In this document: positions 47,485 to 56,124 of the stretch, piece by piece
Position numbering within the stretch: position 1 is the stretch's first letter
Layout of the letters: the number at the start of each line of letters is the position of its first letter
Assembly (NCBI RefSeq): GCF_029688845.1
Contig: NZ_JARUKW010000011.1
Coordinates: 109,782 to 173,781 of the forward strand
Length of the DNA stretch: 64,000 bases
From: Natronococcus sp. A-GB1
GTDB lineage: Archaea > Halobacteriota > Halobacteria > Halobacteriales > Natrialbaceae
Reading direction: 5' to 3'
The notes under the pieces: generated by a model
Told to the model about the DNA's origin: nothing
The model's database searches: none
The model's input: the letters and a program-made list of their open reading frames with translations, nothing else
Program-made: the position numbers and the translations under genes

Positions 47485-48018
47485 ATGGCGATCTACACCG
47501 GTCGCGGCGACGACGGCGAGACCGACCTCCGAGACATGACTCGCGTCCCGAAGACGGATCCCCGAATCGAGGCCTACGGCACCGTCGACGAGCTCAACGC
47601 GCTGGTTGGCACCGTTCGCCCCACCGGGTACGACGACGTCGACGAGCGACTGCGAACGGTCCAGAACCACCTCCACGTCGTTCAGGCCGATCTCGCAAAC
47701 CCCGACCCCGACGACGACGACCCCGAGATCCGGGCCGACCACGTCGAGACGATCGAAAGCTGGATCGACGAGTACGACGAGGAACTCGAGCCCCTGACCT
47801 CGTTTATCCTGCCGACCGGCAGCGATCACGGTGCGCGGCTTCACCACGCCCGCGCGGTCTGTCGGCGCGCTGAACGCCGCACCGTCGGGCTGGCCTCGAG
47901 CGAGCAGATCAACGAGCGGACCGTCGAGTACCTCAACCGCCTCTCGGACGGGCTGTTCACCGTCGCCCGACTGGTCAACCAGCGCGAGGGCGAACCCGAG
48001 GAAGCGCCACAGTACTGA
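47485..48018 (+). CDS. Cob(I)alamin adenosyltransferase, PduO type
   Basis: A 177-residue enzyme making adenosylcobalamin. The ATP-binding N-terminus YTGRGDDGETDLRDM and the C-terminal LNRLSDGLFTVARLVN are PduO signatures, together with RRAERRTVGL. It stands alone just before tRNA-Val. A GAAGTTAAGTG block sits at promoter distance. Confidence 0.93.
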   Translation: MAIYTGRGDDGETDLRDMTRVPKTDPRIEAYGTVDELNALVGTVRPTGYDDVDERLRTVQNHLHVVQADLANPDPDDDDPEIRADHVETIESWIDEYDEELEPLTSFILPTGSDHGARLHHARAVCRRAERRTVGLASSEQINERTVEYLNRLSDGLFTVARLVNQREGEPEEAPQY

Positions 48019-48083
48019 TCGCTCGAGCGAAGCTCGGGAGTGAAAGGAAGGCTTAAGTCGAGCGCACGGATATCACGGGATGC

Positions 48084-48158
48084 GGGTTGGTGATCTAGTC
48101 CGGTTATGATACCTCCTTCACACGGAGGAAGTCGGCAGTTCAAATCTGCCCCAACCCA
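48084..48158 (+). tRNA. tRNA-Val (CAC)
   Basis: A 75-base cloverleaf. The acceptor GGGTTGG (48084-48090) pairs with CCAACCC (48151-48157), with discriminator A at 48158. The anticodon stem CCTCC/GGAGG encloses loop TTCACAC (anticodon CAC), and the T-arm is GGCAG-TTCAAAT-CTGCC. CCA is not encoded. A GCTTAAG box about 30 bases upstream fits a promoter. The 3' end lies beside accessory DNA and is a likely integration site. Confidence 0.95.
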
Positions 48159-48428
48159 CTCGAAATAATCCGTTTTTGCAGGAGCGAATTCGAACGGTTG
48201 AGGGTTTGATCTTCACGTTTTCACTTCCTCTGAGCTGGGCCGGTGGAATGCATTGATGCATCCCGCGGGCGATCCTGTCGCGCGCCCCGCCGCAGGTAGC
48301 GATTACGTTGAAGGACCGTGCACTTAGTGCCACCGACCGACGCGCGATCGGGACGACAGCGATCTCGACACGAGCCCCGTCTCTCGACACCAGATCCAAT
48401 GATAGACCGTTCGAAGGTTGCTAAGGGG
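48159..48428. other. Spacer between tRNA-Val and the accessory region
   Basis: About 270 bases. No gene is seen on either strand. GTTTTTGCAGG just after the tRNA may form its terminator. The end holds the promoter of the next gene. Confidence 0.4.
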
Positions 48429-48435
48429 GTTTATC
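48429..48435 (+). promoter_or_regulatory. TATA box of the gene at 48460
   Basis: GTTTATC is centred 28 bases before the ATG at 48460; a leaderless message is expected. Confidence 0.55.
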
Positions 48436-48459
48436 GGGGTTTAGAACCTAAATCGAGTA

Positions 48460-49338
48460 ATGCCTCCCAACCAGCACACACCCGAAGAGATTGAGGATAT
48501 GGAGCACTGGCAGAGACAGTCAATCGCCAACCAGTATGATGCGAATCCGAATGCCGGGAAGACAGAATTGAAAGAGGAGTTGATAGAAGCTGTTGAGACC
48601 CCGGCAGAACCCGACGTCGTCGAGCACTCTCCAGAAGAAATCCGTGAGATGGAGTACTACGAACGGCAGTCGATCGCTTCCGAGTTCGACGTCCATCCCA
48701 ACTTACCGCCTAGTGAGCTCGAAAATGAACTACTCGAAAAAGTGAGTGACGGGAATGTTGAAAATGAAGAGAAGGAAACGCCAGACAGCGGAGGGGATCA
48801 TGAAGACGACGAAAGCGAGAGTGAAGACAATGTAGAAAGTGAAGAGCGAAAAACGCCAGGCAGCGACGGGGAGTATGAAGGGACCGGGGATGTTGAAAAC
48901 GAGGAACGGTCTACGATTGACGCCGGGGACACCGAGCAGTCGTCACTATCGAAATGGGAACCCGAGACGATTGATTACCCCGAGTTCAATTCCACCGTGA
49001 GTGACGACGAGATGAGCACACGAGTCGAACTCACTGACGAGGAGTGGGGGGACTCACCCACCGGCGACAGTGACGGGTTTGTCAACGACGATCGTAACAG
49101 GGACGGGGGCGGCCACGGGGCGGAGCGGCTAGCCGAAGCAATTGTTCACTCAGGCACGGCGCTCACCGGGAGCGACCGGTGCCCGAATTGCACTCATCAA
49201 AAGGATAACACGATATTTTACGACAATACTCACGCCGCTTGCCTGGGGTGTCGATCAATATACCCCCTTAGCAAACTCGGACTCACCCCGCCCGACTCAT
49301 CTAGCAACGACACTCACCACTACCACGAATTCCACTAA
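48460..49338 (+). CDS. Repeat-containing protein with zinc ribbon, accessory element
   Basis: A 292-residue, very acidic protein. Two tandem copies of an about 40-residue unit (residues 6-46 and 52-93) share H-[TS]-PEEI-x-x-ME-x-x-x-RQSIA and end in a SAP/HeH-like L-x-x-ELIEAV or LENELLEKV helix. A long Glu/Asp/Ser linker leads to a C-terminal zinc ribbon with CPNC (about 246-249) and CLGC (about 265-268). SAP-like domains bind DNA, so a role in replication or packaging is possible, but it is not assigned. Codon use is less GC-biased than in the chromosomal genes. Confidence 0.65.
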   Translation: MPPNQHTPEEIEDMEHWQRQSIANQYDANPNAGKTELKEELIEAVETPAEPDVVEHSPEEIREMEYYERQSIASEFDVHPNLPPSELENELLEKVSDGNVENEEKETPDSGGDHEDDESESEDNVESEERKTPGSDGEYEGTGDVENEERSTIDAGDTEQSSLSKWEPETIDYPEFNSTVSDDEMSTRVELTDEEWGDSPTGDSDGFVNDDRNRDGGGHGAERLAEAIVHSGTALTGSDRCPNCTHQKDNTIFYDNTHAACLGCRSIYPLSKLGLTPPDSSSNDTHHYHEFH

Positions 49339-50138
49339 CCCACCCCCGCGGTAAGTCACCCCTCACACGAGCATATTGTAGGCACCCTCTTCGGAAAATA
49401 TGCCGCGTTCGCCGGGGGGTGAATCACCCCGAATAGAGGTATTAGAATCGTTTTTAGACTCTAAAAACACCGCAGAAATGGTAAGAGTCACCCCCCGGGG
49501 GGTGATGCAGGGTACAAACCCCACCCCGGGGGCAGGGTCAACCCCGGTTTGGACAAACCATTCACCCCCACTCCCGCGCACCCACCGCGCCGCGACGGCG
49601 ATGGTTGACTGGCGAGGAGGATCGATGACCGGTCCGACTCTTCTTTTAATTTCGACAAGTCACCACACCCTTTCTAAGTTCGAAATACCCGGGCGTGGTG
49701 AGGATCGAGAGGTTCAGACCCTCTTACTAGTTAATTCCGTAGCCCACCACACCTAAACAGGATATTGGAGTTAAAGTAGGTATAGAGGGGGGGGTAAAAG
49801 TACCCCTTGGGGGTAAGATATGGGCGTATCCCGCGGTGGTTGTGGTAGAGCACTTGATTTGCTGGTTAGAGACCCTGTAGTCATCGATCCTTGCCACAAC
49901 CGGTTTGAATCGTCTCTGTATGGGTGTGGTGGTCTCATCGGTCCCCTTCGATAATTTACCATCGTCGTCGCGGGTGGGTGAGGTCAGTTGCGTAAATTGC
50001 GCGGGTTCTTCGCTCATAGTGTGGGCATTCTTCATTCGTCAACTCAATGTGGTGAATGATTTGTCCAAACGCAGACCCTCAGCCTATTTCGTGGAGAAAT
50101 AACGCGTATGATCTTGGTGAGCAGTCAATCGTCCAAAA
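49339..50138. other. Palindrome-dense non-coding block, candidate replication origin
   Basis: About 800 bases without a convincing gene. It contains GGGGTGA-A-TCACCCC (49416-49430), GTTTTTAGACTCTAAAAAC (49450-49468), the perfect 18-base palindrome TCACCCCCCGGGGGGTGA (49488-49505), GGGGTA-AAAG-TACCCC (49791-49806) and overlapping TACCCC-TTG-GGGGTA (49801-49815). The repeated half-site is GGGGTRA or GGGGTA. Position beside a primase/helicase gene suggests an origin or operator cluster. Confidence 0.55.
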
Positions 50139-50246
50139 AAGTTTATAGCCATCCGGTTCCAAGGAATGATCAAGCAGCAACCAAAACCCAACCACGCTCG
50201 CTACACTCTGGATCCCAACCAATCCCTGGATCCCCTAAAACTCGAT

Positions 50247-50268
50247 CCCGCGCGGTGCAACGCGCGGG
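50247..50268 (+). promoter_or_regulatory. Stem-loop in the leader of the gene at 50309
   Basis: CCCGCGCG and CGCGCGGG form an eight-base stem with loop GTGCAA. A TATA-like GTTTATAG at 50140-50147 would place it in a leader of about 140 bases, unlike the leaderless genes nearby. Confidence 0.45.
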
Positions 50269-50308
50269 AGCGTGTTGGTCGCTGCGAGCCTTAACCAGGT
50301 GCCAACAC

Positions 50309-50875
50309 ATGCGAGCTAACAACACCGACAGACTTGATAACGTCGATCATGACCGATCGAAACCCGCTCGAATCAAACTTCGAAGCGGAGAATTACTAGA
50401 AGTCGAAGGTTACGACACTCACGACGGGTGGGTTGTTATCCTCGAATCCGGGCAGACCGGTGTAATCGGTAAAATCCCGCGCGAGAACGTCGCGTGGATC
50501 GACCGCGACGGAACCACCCCCGTCAGCGAGTTAGAAGCGCAGACCGAAACCAGTGAGTCAAGTCGTGAAATCCGCGCTGACGGCGGAACCATCGACACGG
50601 ACTGGGGACTCGCCGGGAGCGAGGAGTCCGCTGAGCGAGATTTATTCTCGCGCGAGCAGCGCGCTTGCGACGATCCAGCCGAAGCGCGCGCAAAGGAGGA
50701 GGAATGGCTCGATCGAGCGGAGGACTGTCCAGGGCCCGAGCGAATAGATTACTTGGGTGAGTCGGCGGCTTGGATGCAGCGCGCCGAGTGGCTTGAAGCT
50801 GATGAGGAGGAGCGGAAGAAAATGTACCGTGCACACGATCGAGTGGATAACATCGGGTTGGATCCCAGGTGGTAG
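50309..50875 (+). CDS. Hypothetical protein upstream of the primase/helicase
   Basis: A 188-residue protein. The first third (ARIKLRSGELLEVEGYDTHD, then WVVILESGQTGVIGKI) looks like a small beta-barrel, and the rest is helical and charged (EEEWLDRAEDCPG). A ribosome site AGGTG lies eight bases before ATG 50309. Its TAG stop is one base before the start of the helicase gene, so they are co-transcribed. No known family. Confidence 0.6.
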   Translation: MRANNTDRLDNVDHDRSKPARIKLRSGELLEVEGYDTHDGWVVILESGQTGVIGKIPRENVAWIDRDGTTPVSELEAQTETSESSREIRADGGTIDTDWGLAGSEESAERDLFSREQRACDDPAEARAKEEEWLDRAEDCPGPERIDYLGESAAWMQRAEWLEADEEERKKMYRAHDRVDNIGLDPRW

Positions 50876-50876
50876 A

Positions 50877-53678
50877 ATGTCGGGCGAAGACACGATCGAT
50901 GCGGACGCGCACGGAAGCGACGACGCGGTAGACCTCACCCCCGGTGATGGAGACGGTGAAGATGCCCCTGAGGAGTTCGCCGAGCGATTCCCCGGCCACG
51001 ACGACAGTGGGGAAGAGGAGTGGGCGAGTGAGTTAATGGACTCTCTCGACGATGAGACCGACGACGAGTCCGACACCAGCGACGGTGAGGAAGAGGAAGA
51101 GGAAGAGGAAGAAGAGGGGTTGATGAGCGACGAGGACCGCGAGCAGCTTGGAGCGGTCGGTGACGATTACGAGCACGAACCGGTGGACGTCGATCTGCGA
51201 TACAATATCGATTTCTCCGTAAAAGCGGAGCTCGACACCGCGGCGTACAACGTCTCCGAATCGACGACCCGGCTGAAAACCGCGTCGTACCGGCCCGAAG
51301 ATGGTGATGTGCTCTCGATTCAGGCGAGGATTCTATCAGCGGACCGCGTGGATACGAAAGAATCTGCGGTCGGCGGGCAAGCTGCTTTGAGGATCCTAAT
51401 CGCGGACGGCGGTGCGGCGACGCGGATCCAAATCCCAGGGCAGATCGGTGTAGAGCCCGGTGAAGACTTTGAGATTGGAGATGAAGTCGTCGTCACAGAT
51501 CTCGAAGTGACCGAGAAGAAGGGGGACCGGTTCCCGGCGCTCGAATGGCAGGCAACGAGCTCAATCGAAGTAGTATCGAAGCCGAGTGTCCCGTTATCGG
51601 ATAAAATCACGATCACTCACGGGATCGAGCAAGCCGCGCGGATGTACTTGAACACGGACCGTGCATGGGCCCGTGAGGAGCTGGTGAAAACGATCCTCGA
51701 AGAAATGCACGTCTTAGCGCCTTTCGGGGAGGATGAAGTGTGGCTGTATATCGACGACGAGGATAGGAGCGATCACGGTCTCTGGGTGCCGAACGGCGAC
51801 GAGAGGCTCCGATCCAGACTCTCCGAATGGCTACCAGCTGACGCGAAGACGGGGGGTGAGAAGGGCAAAATTGTCAACGAGCTTGTTGACCGCGCCAGGT
51901 GTGAGCGCGAGGAAATGGCCGCGGGAGTCCCCGACGACGCCGATCTCAAGTGGATGGTCGGAGTCGAGAACGGTGTGATCGATCTTCGAAACGGTGAGGT
52001 GCACGATCACGACGCGAAGTGGCGGCTCCGCTCGAAGATCCGAACCGAGTACAAACCAGACGAGTACGATGGACTCGGAGGCGGGCTCGCGGAATTCTTA
52101 GACGATGTGACGAAGACCGACGATGACCGCGAATTATGCTTAGCAATGGCCGCACACAGCTTGATGCGGAATCACTCGATTAAAGCCTCATTCCCCATCT
52201 TAGGCCCATCGAACTCTGGCAAGTCGAAGTGGCAGGGCGGGGTTCGGAAGATGCTGGGGGGTGAGAACGTCAGGTCGGTGAATTTTGAAAAATTCGCCGC
52301 GGGGAAAGGCTTCGAAAGCGGGAAAGTCCGCGGCGCGCACGCTGTGATTGACGACGACGCGAGCGGTAACGAGATCCAAGATCTGAGCTTCTTTAGAAAG
52401 GTGACTGGCGGTGAAGACGTCTCGATTAACCAAAAGTACGAGAAATTGGAGGATTACGCGCCGTACGCCACAGTGTCGCTGGCGACGAACGAGCCGCAGC
52501 GGTTGAAGGACCCGAAATCCGGTGTGAAGAGTCGAATTTATCCAATAATCATGCCTCACCGCTACACCGACGAGGACGACGAACACCGCGATAAAATCCC
52601 GGTGAGAGAGCTTGAAGAGCAGATTTACGCTGACGAGGAAATCGAGGCGCTGCTGGTCGCCGCTGTTGAGAAAGCGCAGGAAATGTTCGAGACCGGGAAA
52701 CCGGGTTGCGACCGCACTGAGAAGGAGCGCTGGTCCCTGTACCAGCAGTGGGCGGACTCAGTGCAGCGATTCTTCAACGAATGCGTCGTATCGAGCCCAG
52801 ACCACACCGCGCCGAAAAGCGCTGTATACGAAGTATACAAGCGGTGGTGCAAGGATGAGGGCGTTGACGCGCTCGGTCCAAGTAAATTCTGGAAGGTGGC
52901 GAAGCGCTCAGCGACCGTGTACTTCGAAGCAGGCGGTACATGGTTCGATTCGAACACGCGAGGAGTTGATCATATCCAGATTGGCCCAGACGGTCTCGAT
53001 TACGCGCCGGACGCGGTGTTAGATGGATTAGACGCGAACGGGACGGCGAAAAGCAGCCTCGACACGGTGACTCCAATAGGAGAGATCAGTTGGTTTAGAG
53101 GACCTAGCTTCACGACGATCGAAGGTGAAGTTGTGAAGGCGAGCGAGGAAATCGCGCTTATTGAAGATGACGACCAAGCAGTTGAATTGATCAATGTCTT
53201 CGACGCGGGCACGTCTCTCGAAGCCGGTGACAGGATCCGTGTTGAGCGTGCGAAGATCCGAGGTAAGGAGAAGCGATTAGAGTGCTACCCGGATTACACA
53301 GAGATTCAGATCCTCACAACGAGACCTGAGGATGAAGATCAATCCCGCCTCGATGACAGCGACGACGGCGACGACCACGACGACACCGGCGACGATCCAG
53401 ACGACGACGGTGACGACGGCGGTGAGGATCTTGTCAACGGCCCGGACGCGGGGATCGATGTGGAGACCGTCGATAACATAATCCGTAGCATGGCGCGAGA
53501 GGACTTATCGCGGGCGAGGTTAGCGGGGCACGTTTATGGTCAACTGGCCTCGCGCGTGGATAAAACCACAGTGAGGGCCAGGATCGATAAACTCGCCGCG
53601 CGAGGTGACATAATAGTCGCCGACCCGATCAAACCAGACGACGAGGAAGAGCCTGAGGAGGGGGTGAGTGAGTCATGA
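50877..53678 (+). CDS. Primase/SF3 helicase-like replication protein
   Basis: A 933-residue protein. The order is: an acidic N-terminus with a Glu run (about 55-85), a possible OB-fold (about 145-240), then a helicase domain like phage P4/D5-type proteins. The P-loop is GPSNSGKSK (Lys449), a Walker B-like VIDDDASG follows, and the sensor segment is SLATNEPQRLKDPKSG. A second OB-like part (about 730-815), an Asp-rich linker and a C-terminal winged helix (about 865-915) complete it. It probably starts replication of the element. The start is ATG 50877, one base after the preceding stop. Confidence 0.78.
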   Translation: MSGEDTIDADAHGSDDAVDLTPGDGDGEDAPEEFAERFPGHDDSGEEEWASELMDSLDDETDDESDTSDGEEEEEEEEEEGLMSDEDREQLGAVGDDYEHEPVDVDLRYNIDFSVKAELDTAAYNVSESTTRLKTASYRPEDGDVLSIQARILSADRVDTKESAVGGQAALRILIADGGAATRIQIPGQIGVEPGEDFEIGDEVVVTDLEVTEKKGDRFPALEWQATSSIEVVSKPSVPLSDKITITHGIEQAARMYLNTDRAWAREELVKTILEEMHVLAPFGEDEVWLYIDDEDRSDHGLWVPNGDERLRSRLSEWLPADAKTGGEKGKIVNELVDRARCEREEMAAGVPDDADLKWMVGVENGVIDLRNGEVHDHDAKWRLRSKIRTEYKPDEYDGLGGGLAEFLDDVTKTDDDRELCLAMAAHSLMRNHSIKASFPILGPSNSGKSKWQGGVRKMLGGENVRSVNFEKFAAGKGFESGKVRGAHAVIDDDASGNEIQDLSFFRKVTGGEDVSINQKYEKLEDYAPYATVSLATNEPQRLKDPKSGVKSRIYPIIMPHRYTDEDDEHRDKIPVRELEEQIYADEEIEALLVAAVEKAQEMFETGKPGCDRTEKERWSLYQQWADSVQRFFNECVVSSPDHTAPKSAVYEVYKRWCKDEGVDALGPSKFWKVAKRSATVYFEAGGTWFDSNTRGVDHIQIGPDGLDYAPDAVLDGLDANGTAKSSLDTVTPIGEISWFRGPSFTTIEGEVVKASEEIALIEDDDQAVELINVFDAGTSLEAGDRIRVERAKIRGKEKRLECYPDYTEIQILTTRPEDEDQSRLDDSDDGDDHDDTGDDPDDDGDDGGEDLVNGPDAGIDVETVDNIIRSMAREDLSRARLAGHVYGQLASRVDKTTVRARIDKLAARGDIIVADPIKPDDEEEPEEGVSES

Positions 53679-54247
53679 GTCTCTCCACGTCCCCGTCACC
53701 GTCAGAAACTCACCTCACCGGGGGGAAACTCAAAGAGACCAAGTGGACAATCGACACGCACGCGAGCGAGCTCTGCGAGGACCTCCCTCGCAGTGACCGT
53801 GTTTGGCGGTGGGTGGATTGTCCACTCAGGTCGCGGTTGAAGCAGTGGTTGAGGCATCACGGGTTGGTCGAGCACGTCGTCGTACGTTACTGGCGGACGG
53901 TAGAGGAGCTCGAATCGTACTTAGAGGAGGTTCACGGGGGGATTGAGTGCGATGCAGGGCAGGTCCTACTCGCCGACCCACCAACTCACTCCCGGTCGAA
54001 GAATCGGCGTGATTCACGACGGACAGGGACCGACCCTGTTTGGCGGGCGACAGACCAACTCACGATCACCGGTGAGCGGACTCACTTACCCACGCCGGTC
54101 ACAGGACCGGACCACCGTGAAGCTGGTCAGAAAGGGGCTGAGGCGCGTCACGCGGATCCGTGCGAGTTAGTTCACGAGGATCAACTCACTGTCACCGAGT
54201 TCAACCAGAGACCGGAAGGGCAACTCACGCTCGACGACTTCCGCTGA
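53675..54247 (+). CDS. Hypothetical protein coupled to the helicase gene
   Basis: A 190-residue protein overlapping the helicase gene by four bases (ATGA). The N-terminal half has Trp-rich WRWVDCPLRSRLKQWLRHHG, and the C-terminus ends in EGQLTLDDFR, resembling a PCNA-interacting peptide (Q-x-x-[LI]-x-x-F: QLTLDDF). Such a motif suggests recruitment of the host clamp to the element's replication machinery. No family is recognised. Confidence 0.6.
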   Translation: MSLSTSPSPSETHLTGGKLKETKWTIDTHASELCEDLPRSDRVWRWVDCPLRSRLKQWLRHHGLVEHVVVRYWRTVEELESYLEEVHGGIECDAGQVLLADPPTHSRSKNRRDSRRTGTDPVWRATDQLTITGERTHLPTPVTGPDHREAGQKGAEARHADPCELVHEDQLTVTEFNQRPEGQLTLDDFR

Positions 54248-54403
54248 CGACGGTGGTTAGCTTGTCAACGGGGCGGAATCGTAGTCTAAATCCCCCTGGT
54301 ACTCCCATTCTATTCGATCATATCCGATCGAGTCGTCCGGTTTTTCGTAGCGTCGCCTTGCGTTGTATCGATTGATTCGCCCGGTCATGGTCGATCACCC
54401 GGT

Positions 54404-54550
54404 GCATTCATCGAGGGTCACGAGGAGGCGTGCGAGGCGCTTCGAGACATGGGGTGGAGCGAAGATGGGATTAGAGAACTCGAAGAGTACGCTGGGCCCG
54501 AGGAGTTCACCAGGTGTGTTTGCGATGAACGGAAGCGCGCTGAAGCGTGA
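54404..54550 (+). pseudogene. Coding-like remnant lacking a start codon
   Basis: This frame reads AFIEGHEEACEALRDMGW and continues with SEDGIRELEEYAGPEEF to a TGA at 54548. It has the acidic composition of a real haloarchaeal protein, but no ATG or GTG exists upstream in a suitable place. It is probably the tail of a deleted gene. Confidence 0.4.
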
Positions 54551-55242
54551 TTCACTCATTTTCTAACCCGGTGGAGTGGTGTTTCTAAGGTGATACCAGG
54601 GTTCGAGCCGACATGAGCTGGTTTGTCAACGGTTTGTTTTGGACTCACGCTCGCAGGCGCGAATAGCCCCCTGTCACCCCCTCTACCCGTCATGGTGAAT
54701 CCAGTGGCGAGTGAGTGAGTGAGTTGAGCAGGAGTGGTGAGTTAGCCAACCCGTGTTATACTCTTCCAGTTCCTATGAATCATTAGAGGGGTTCTTGGTT
54801 GGGTCCCCTCAGGTGCCGGGCGACACCGAACGGGTCTTTTCTCACGCCCGGCACCCTCAGAACTCGCAACTCACAAAAAGGGAAACTATGGGCAGGTGAC
54901 CAACCCCCGCCTGCATGCCCCAATTACAACCTTGGCGCACGCCGCTCGTCGATTACCCACAAAGCATTGCAAAAGGCTGGAATCTCGTGTCTAAGGTTAG
55001 CTAACCTGTCTTACAGGAGTCCAGCACCTATCTACTATCATGACGACTCGCCCCGTGTACCAAGAGCCACAGAACCGTTTGAGGATTGAGAACCGATTCC
55101 TCGAAAAATGCGATATCCTTGTGTCCGAAGACGGCGAGCGCGACGAGGAACAATGCTGGATATGAACGCTGATACGTTTCGGTGAGGGACGCCGAAGCGA
55201 CGCTTGAAAGTTTGTTAACGTAACCTAACCAACCCGTCTCCT

Positions 55243-55252
55243 CCCCAACCCA
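55243..55252. other. Candidate attachment site repeat of the tRNA-Val 3' end
   Basis: CCCCAACCCA is identical to the last ten bases of tRNA-Val (48149-48158). It could mark the far end of an integrated element of about 7.1 kb, but ten bases is short and no integrase gene is visible between the copies. Confidence 0.25.
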
Positions 55253-55551
55253 TACGAACTACGTACGGTTTGTAACTCCGTCGTTTTTCGCATCCTCAGC
55301 ACTCCTACCAGCCGAATAGTGGTTTTCATCGGCCGATTTCGAGTCACGATATTTCGTGAACCCATACAACTGTTTCACGCGGGTCGCCTCTCTCTGGGAA
55401 TCCGGGTAATTGAACGGCTATTACACATAAATAAGTAGTGGTGGAATTCACTCACAACCGTGCAGCAGTTGTGGGAATTACGTCGGTTCGATGACGCTCT
55501 CGTCGATCCGTTCGAACCGTGGTCGTTTCGGCAGCCGGACCGGTATGTGCG

Positions 55552-56124
55552 TCACTCGGAGTTGTCAAGTCGGTCGGCGAGTGCGTCCATCACTTCCCAC
55601 AGGAGCCCGGACACTGAGCGTGCACCGAACGAGATCGGCTCGTACGTGTACGCGTCGTTCGTGTCATCGCGTTCCTGATAGTGGAGTAATCCATCGACGT
55701 GAGGGTTCGGTTCACAGTGGAATCCGCAGTCGAGCCCGTCCGATTCGCTGTAATGGATGGTGTAGTACGCCTGTATCGGGCTCCGCATCCAGGCATCGTT
55801 CGTACGGTCGGCTGCTTCGGGACCGGGTGATGGATTCGGGATCCACGTTACCCGGAGAGACGCGGTCTCTGTTGGTCGCCTGAACCACGATGGATCGAGC
55901 GTGGCCCGTAATTCCCGGTACTCGTCCGGTGGTTCCCCCACAATGGATCGAACCGCAGGGTGTCGCGCCAGTTCGCCACGTAACTCCCGCAAAATGCGAT
56001 GTCGATCACGACCCGGTTCCGAGCCCCCATCGAAGCGAACACGTCCTCGGGAGGAGTCAGAAGTAGCGCGTCGGTGGATGCCACCGTCAGACTGGTTATT
56101 CGACACACCCCGGTAGCCGGTCAT
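55552..56124 (-). CDS. Hypothetical protein paired with winged-helix regulator
   Basis: A 190-residue protein with a basic N-terminus, then LRELRGELARHPAVRSIVGE and a beta-rich part (SLRVTWIPNPSPG, YYTIHYSESDGLDCGFHCEP), ending in an acidic helix. The start overlaps the stop of the HTH gene by four bases (ATGA). The pair is frequent in haloarchaea, but no function is known. Confidence 0.65.
   Translation of the reverse strand: MTGYRGVSNNQSDGGIHRRATSDSSRGRVRFDGGSEPGRDRHRILRELRGELARHPAVRSIVGEPPDEYRELRATLDPSWFRRPTETASLRVTWIPNPSPGPEAADRTNDAWMRSPIQAYYTIHYSESDGLDCGFHCEPNPHVDGLLHYQERDDTNDAYTYEPISFGARSVSGLLWEVMDALADRLDNSE

Larger units (their letters stand above)
54248..55551. other. Long gene-poor stretch with gene remnants
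   Basis: About 1.3 kb without an intact gene. It contains a coding-like segment without start (54404-54550), a possible attachment-site repeat (55243-55252), and a TATA-like ATAAATAAG (55428-55436) 25-30 bases before a GTG at 55460, whose frame runs into the 3' end of the convergent gene. No RNA gene is recognised. Confidence 0.4.

Noticed and set aside
49339..50138. CRISPR array, because of repeated GGGGT blocks
   Set aside because: Repeats are palindromic, of variable spacing and sequence, with no regular repeat-spacer pattern and no cas genes in the window.
54799..55089. 96-codon frame in the gene-poor region
   Set aside because: No ribosome site, mixed basic composition unlike the organism, no motif.
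55460..55678. GTG-started 72-codon frame with a TATA box at the right distance
   Set aside because: The second half is antisense to the gene at 55552-56124 and loses protein-like character; at most a truncated gene start. Kept only as a note.
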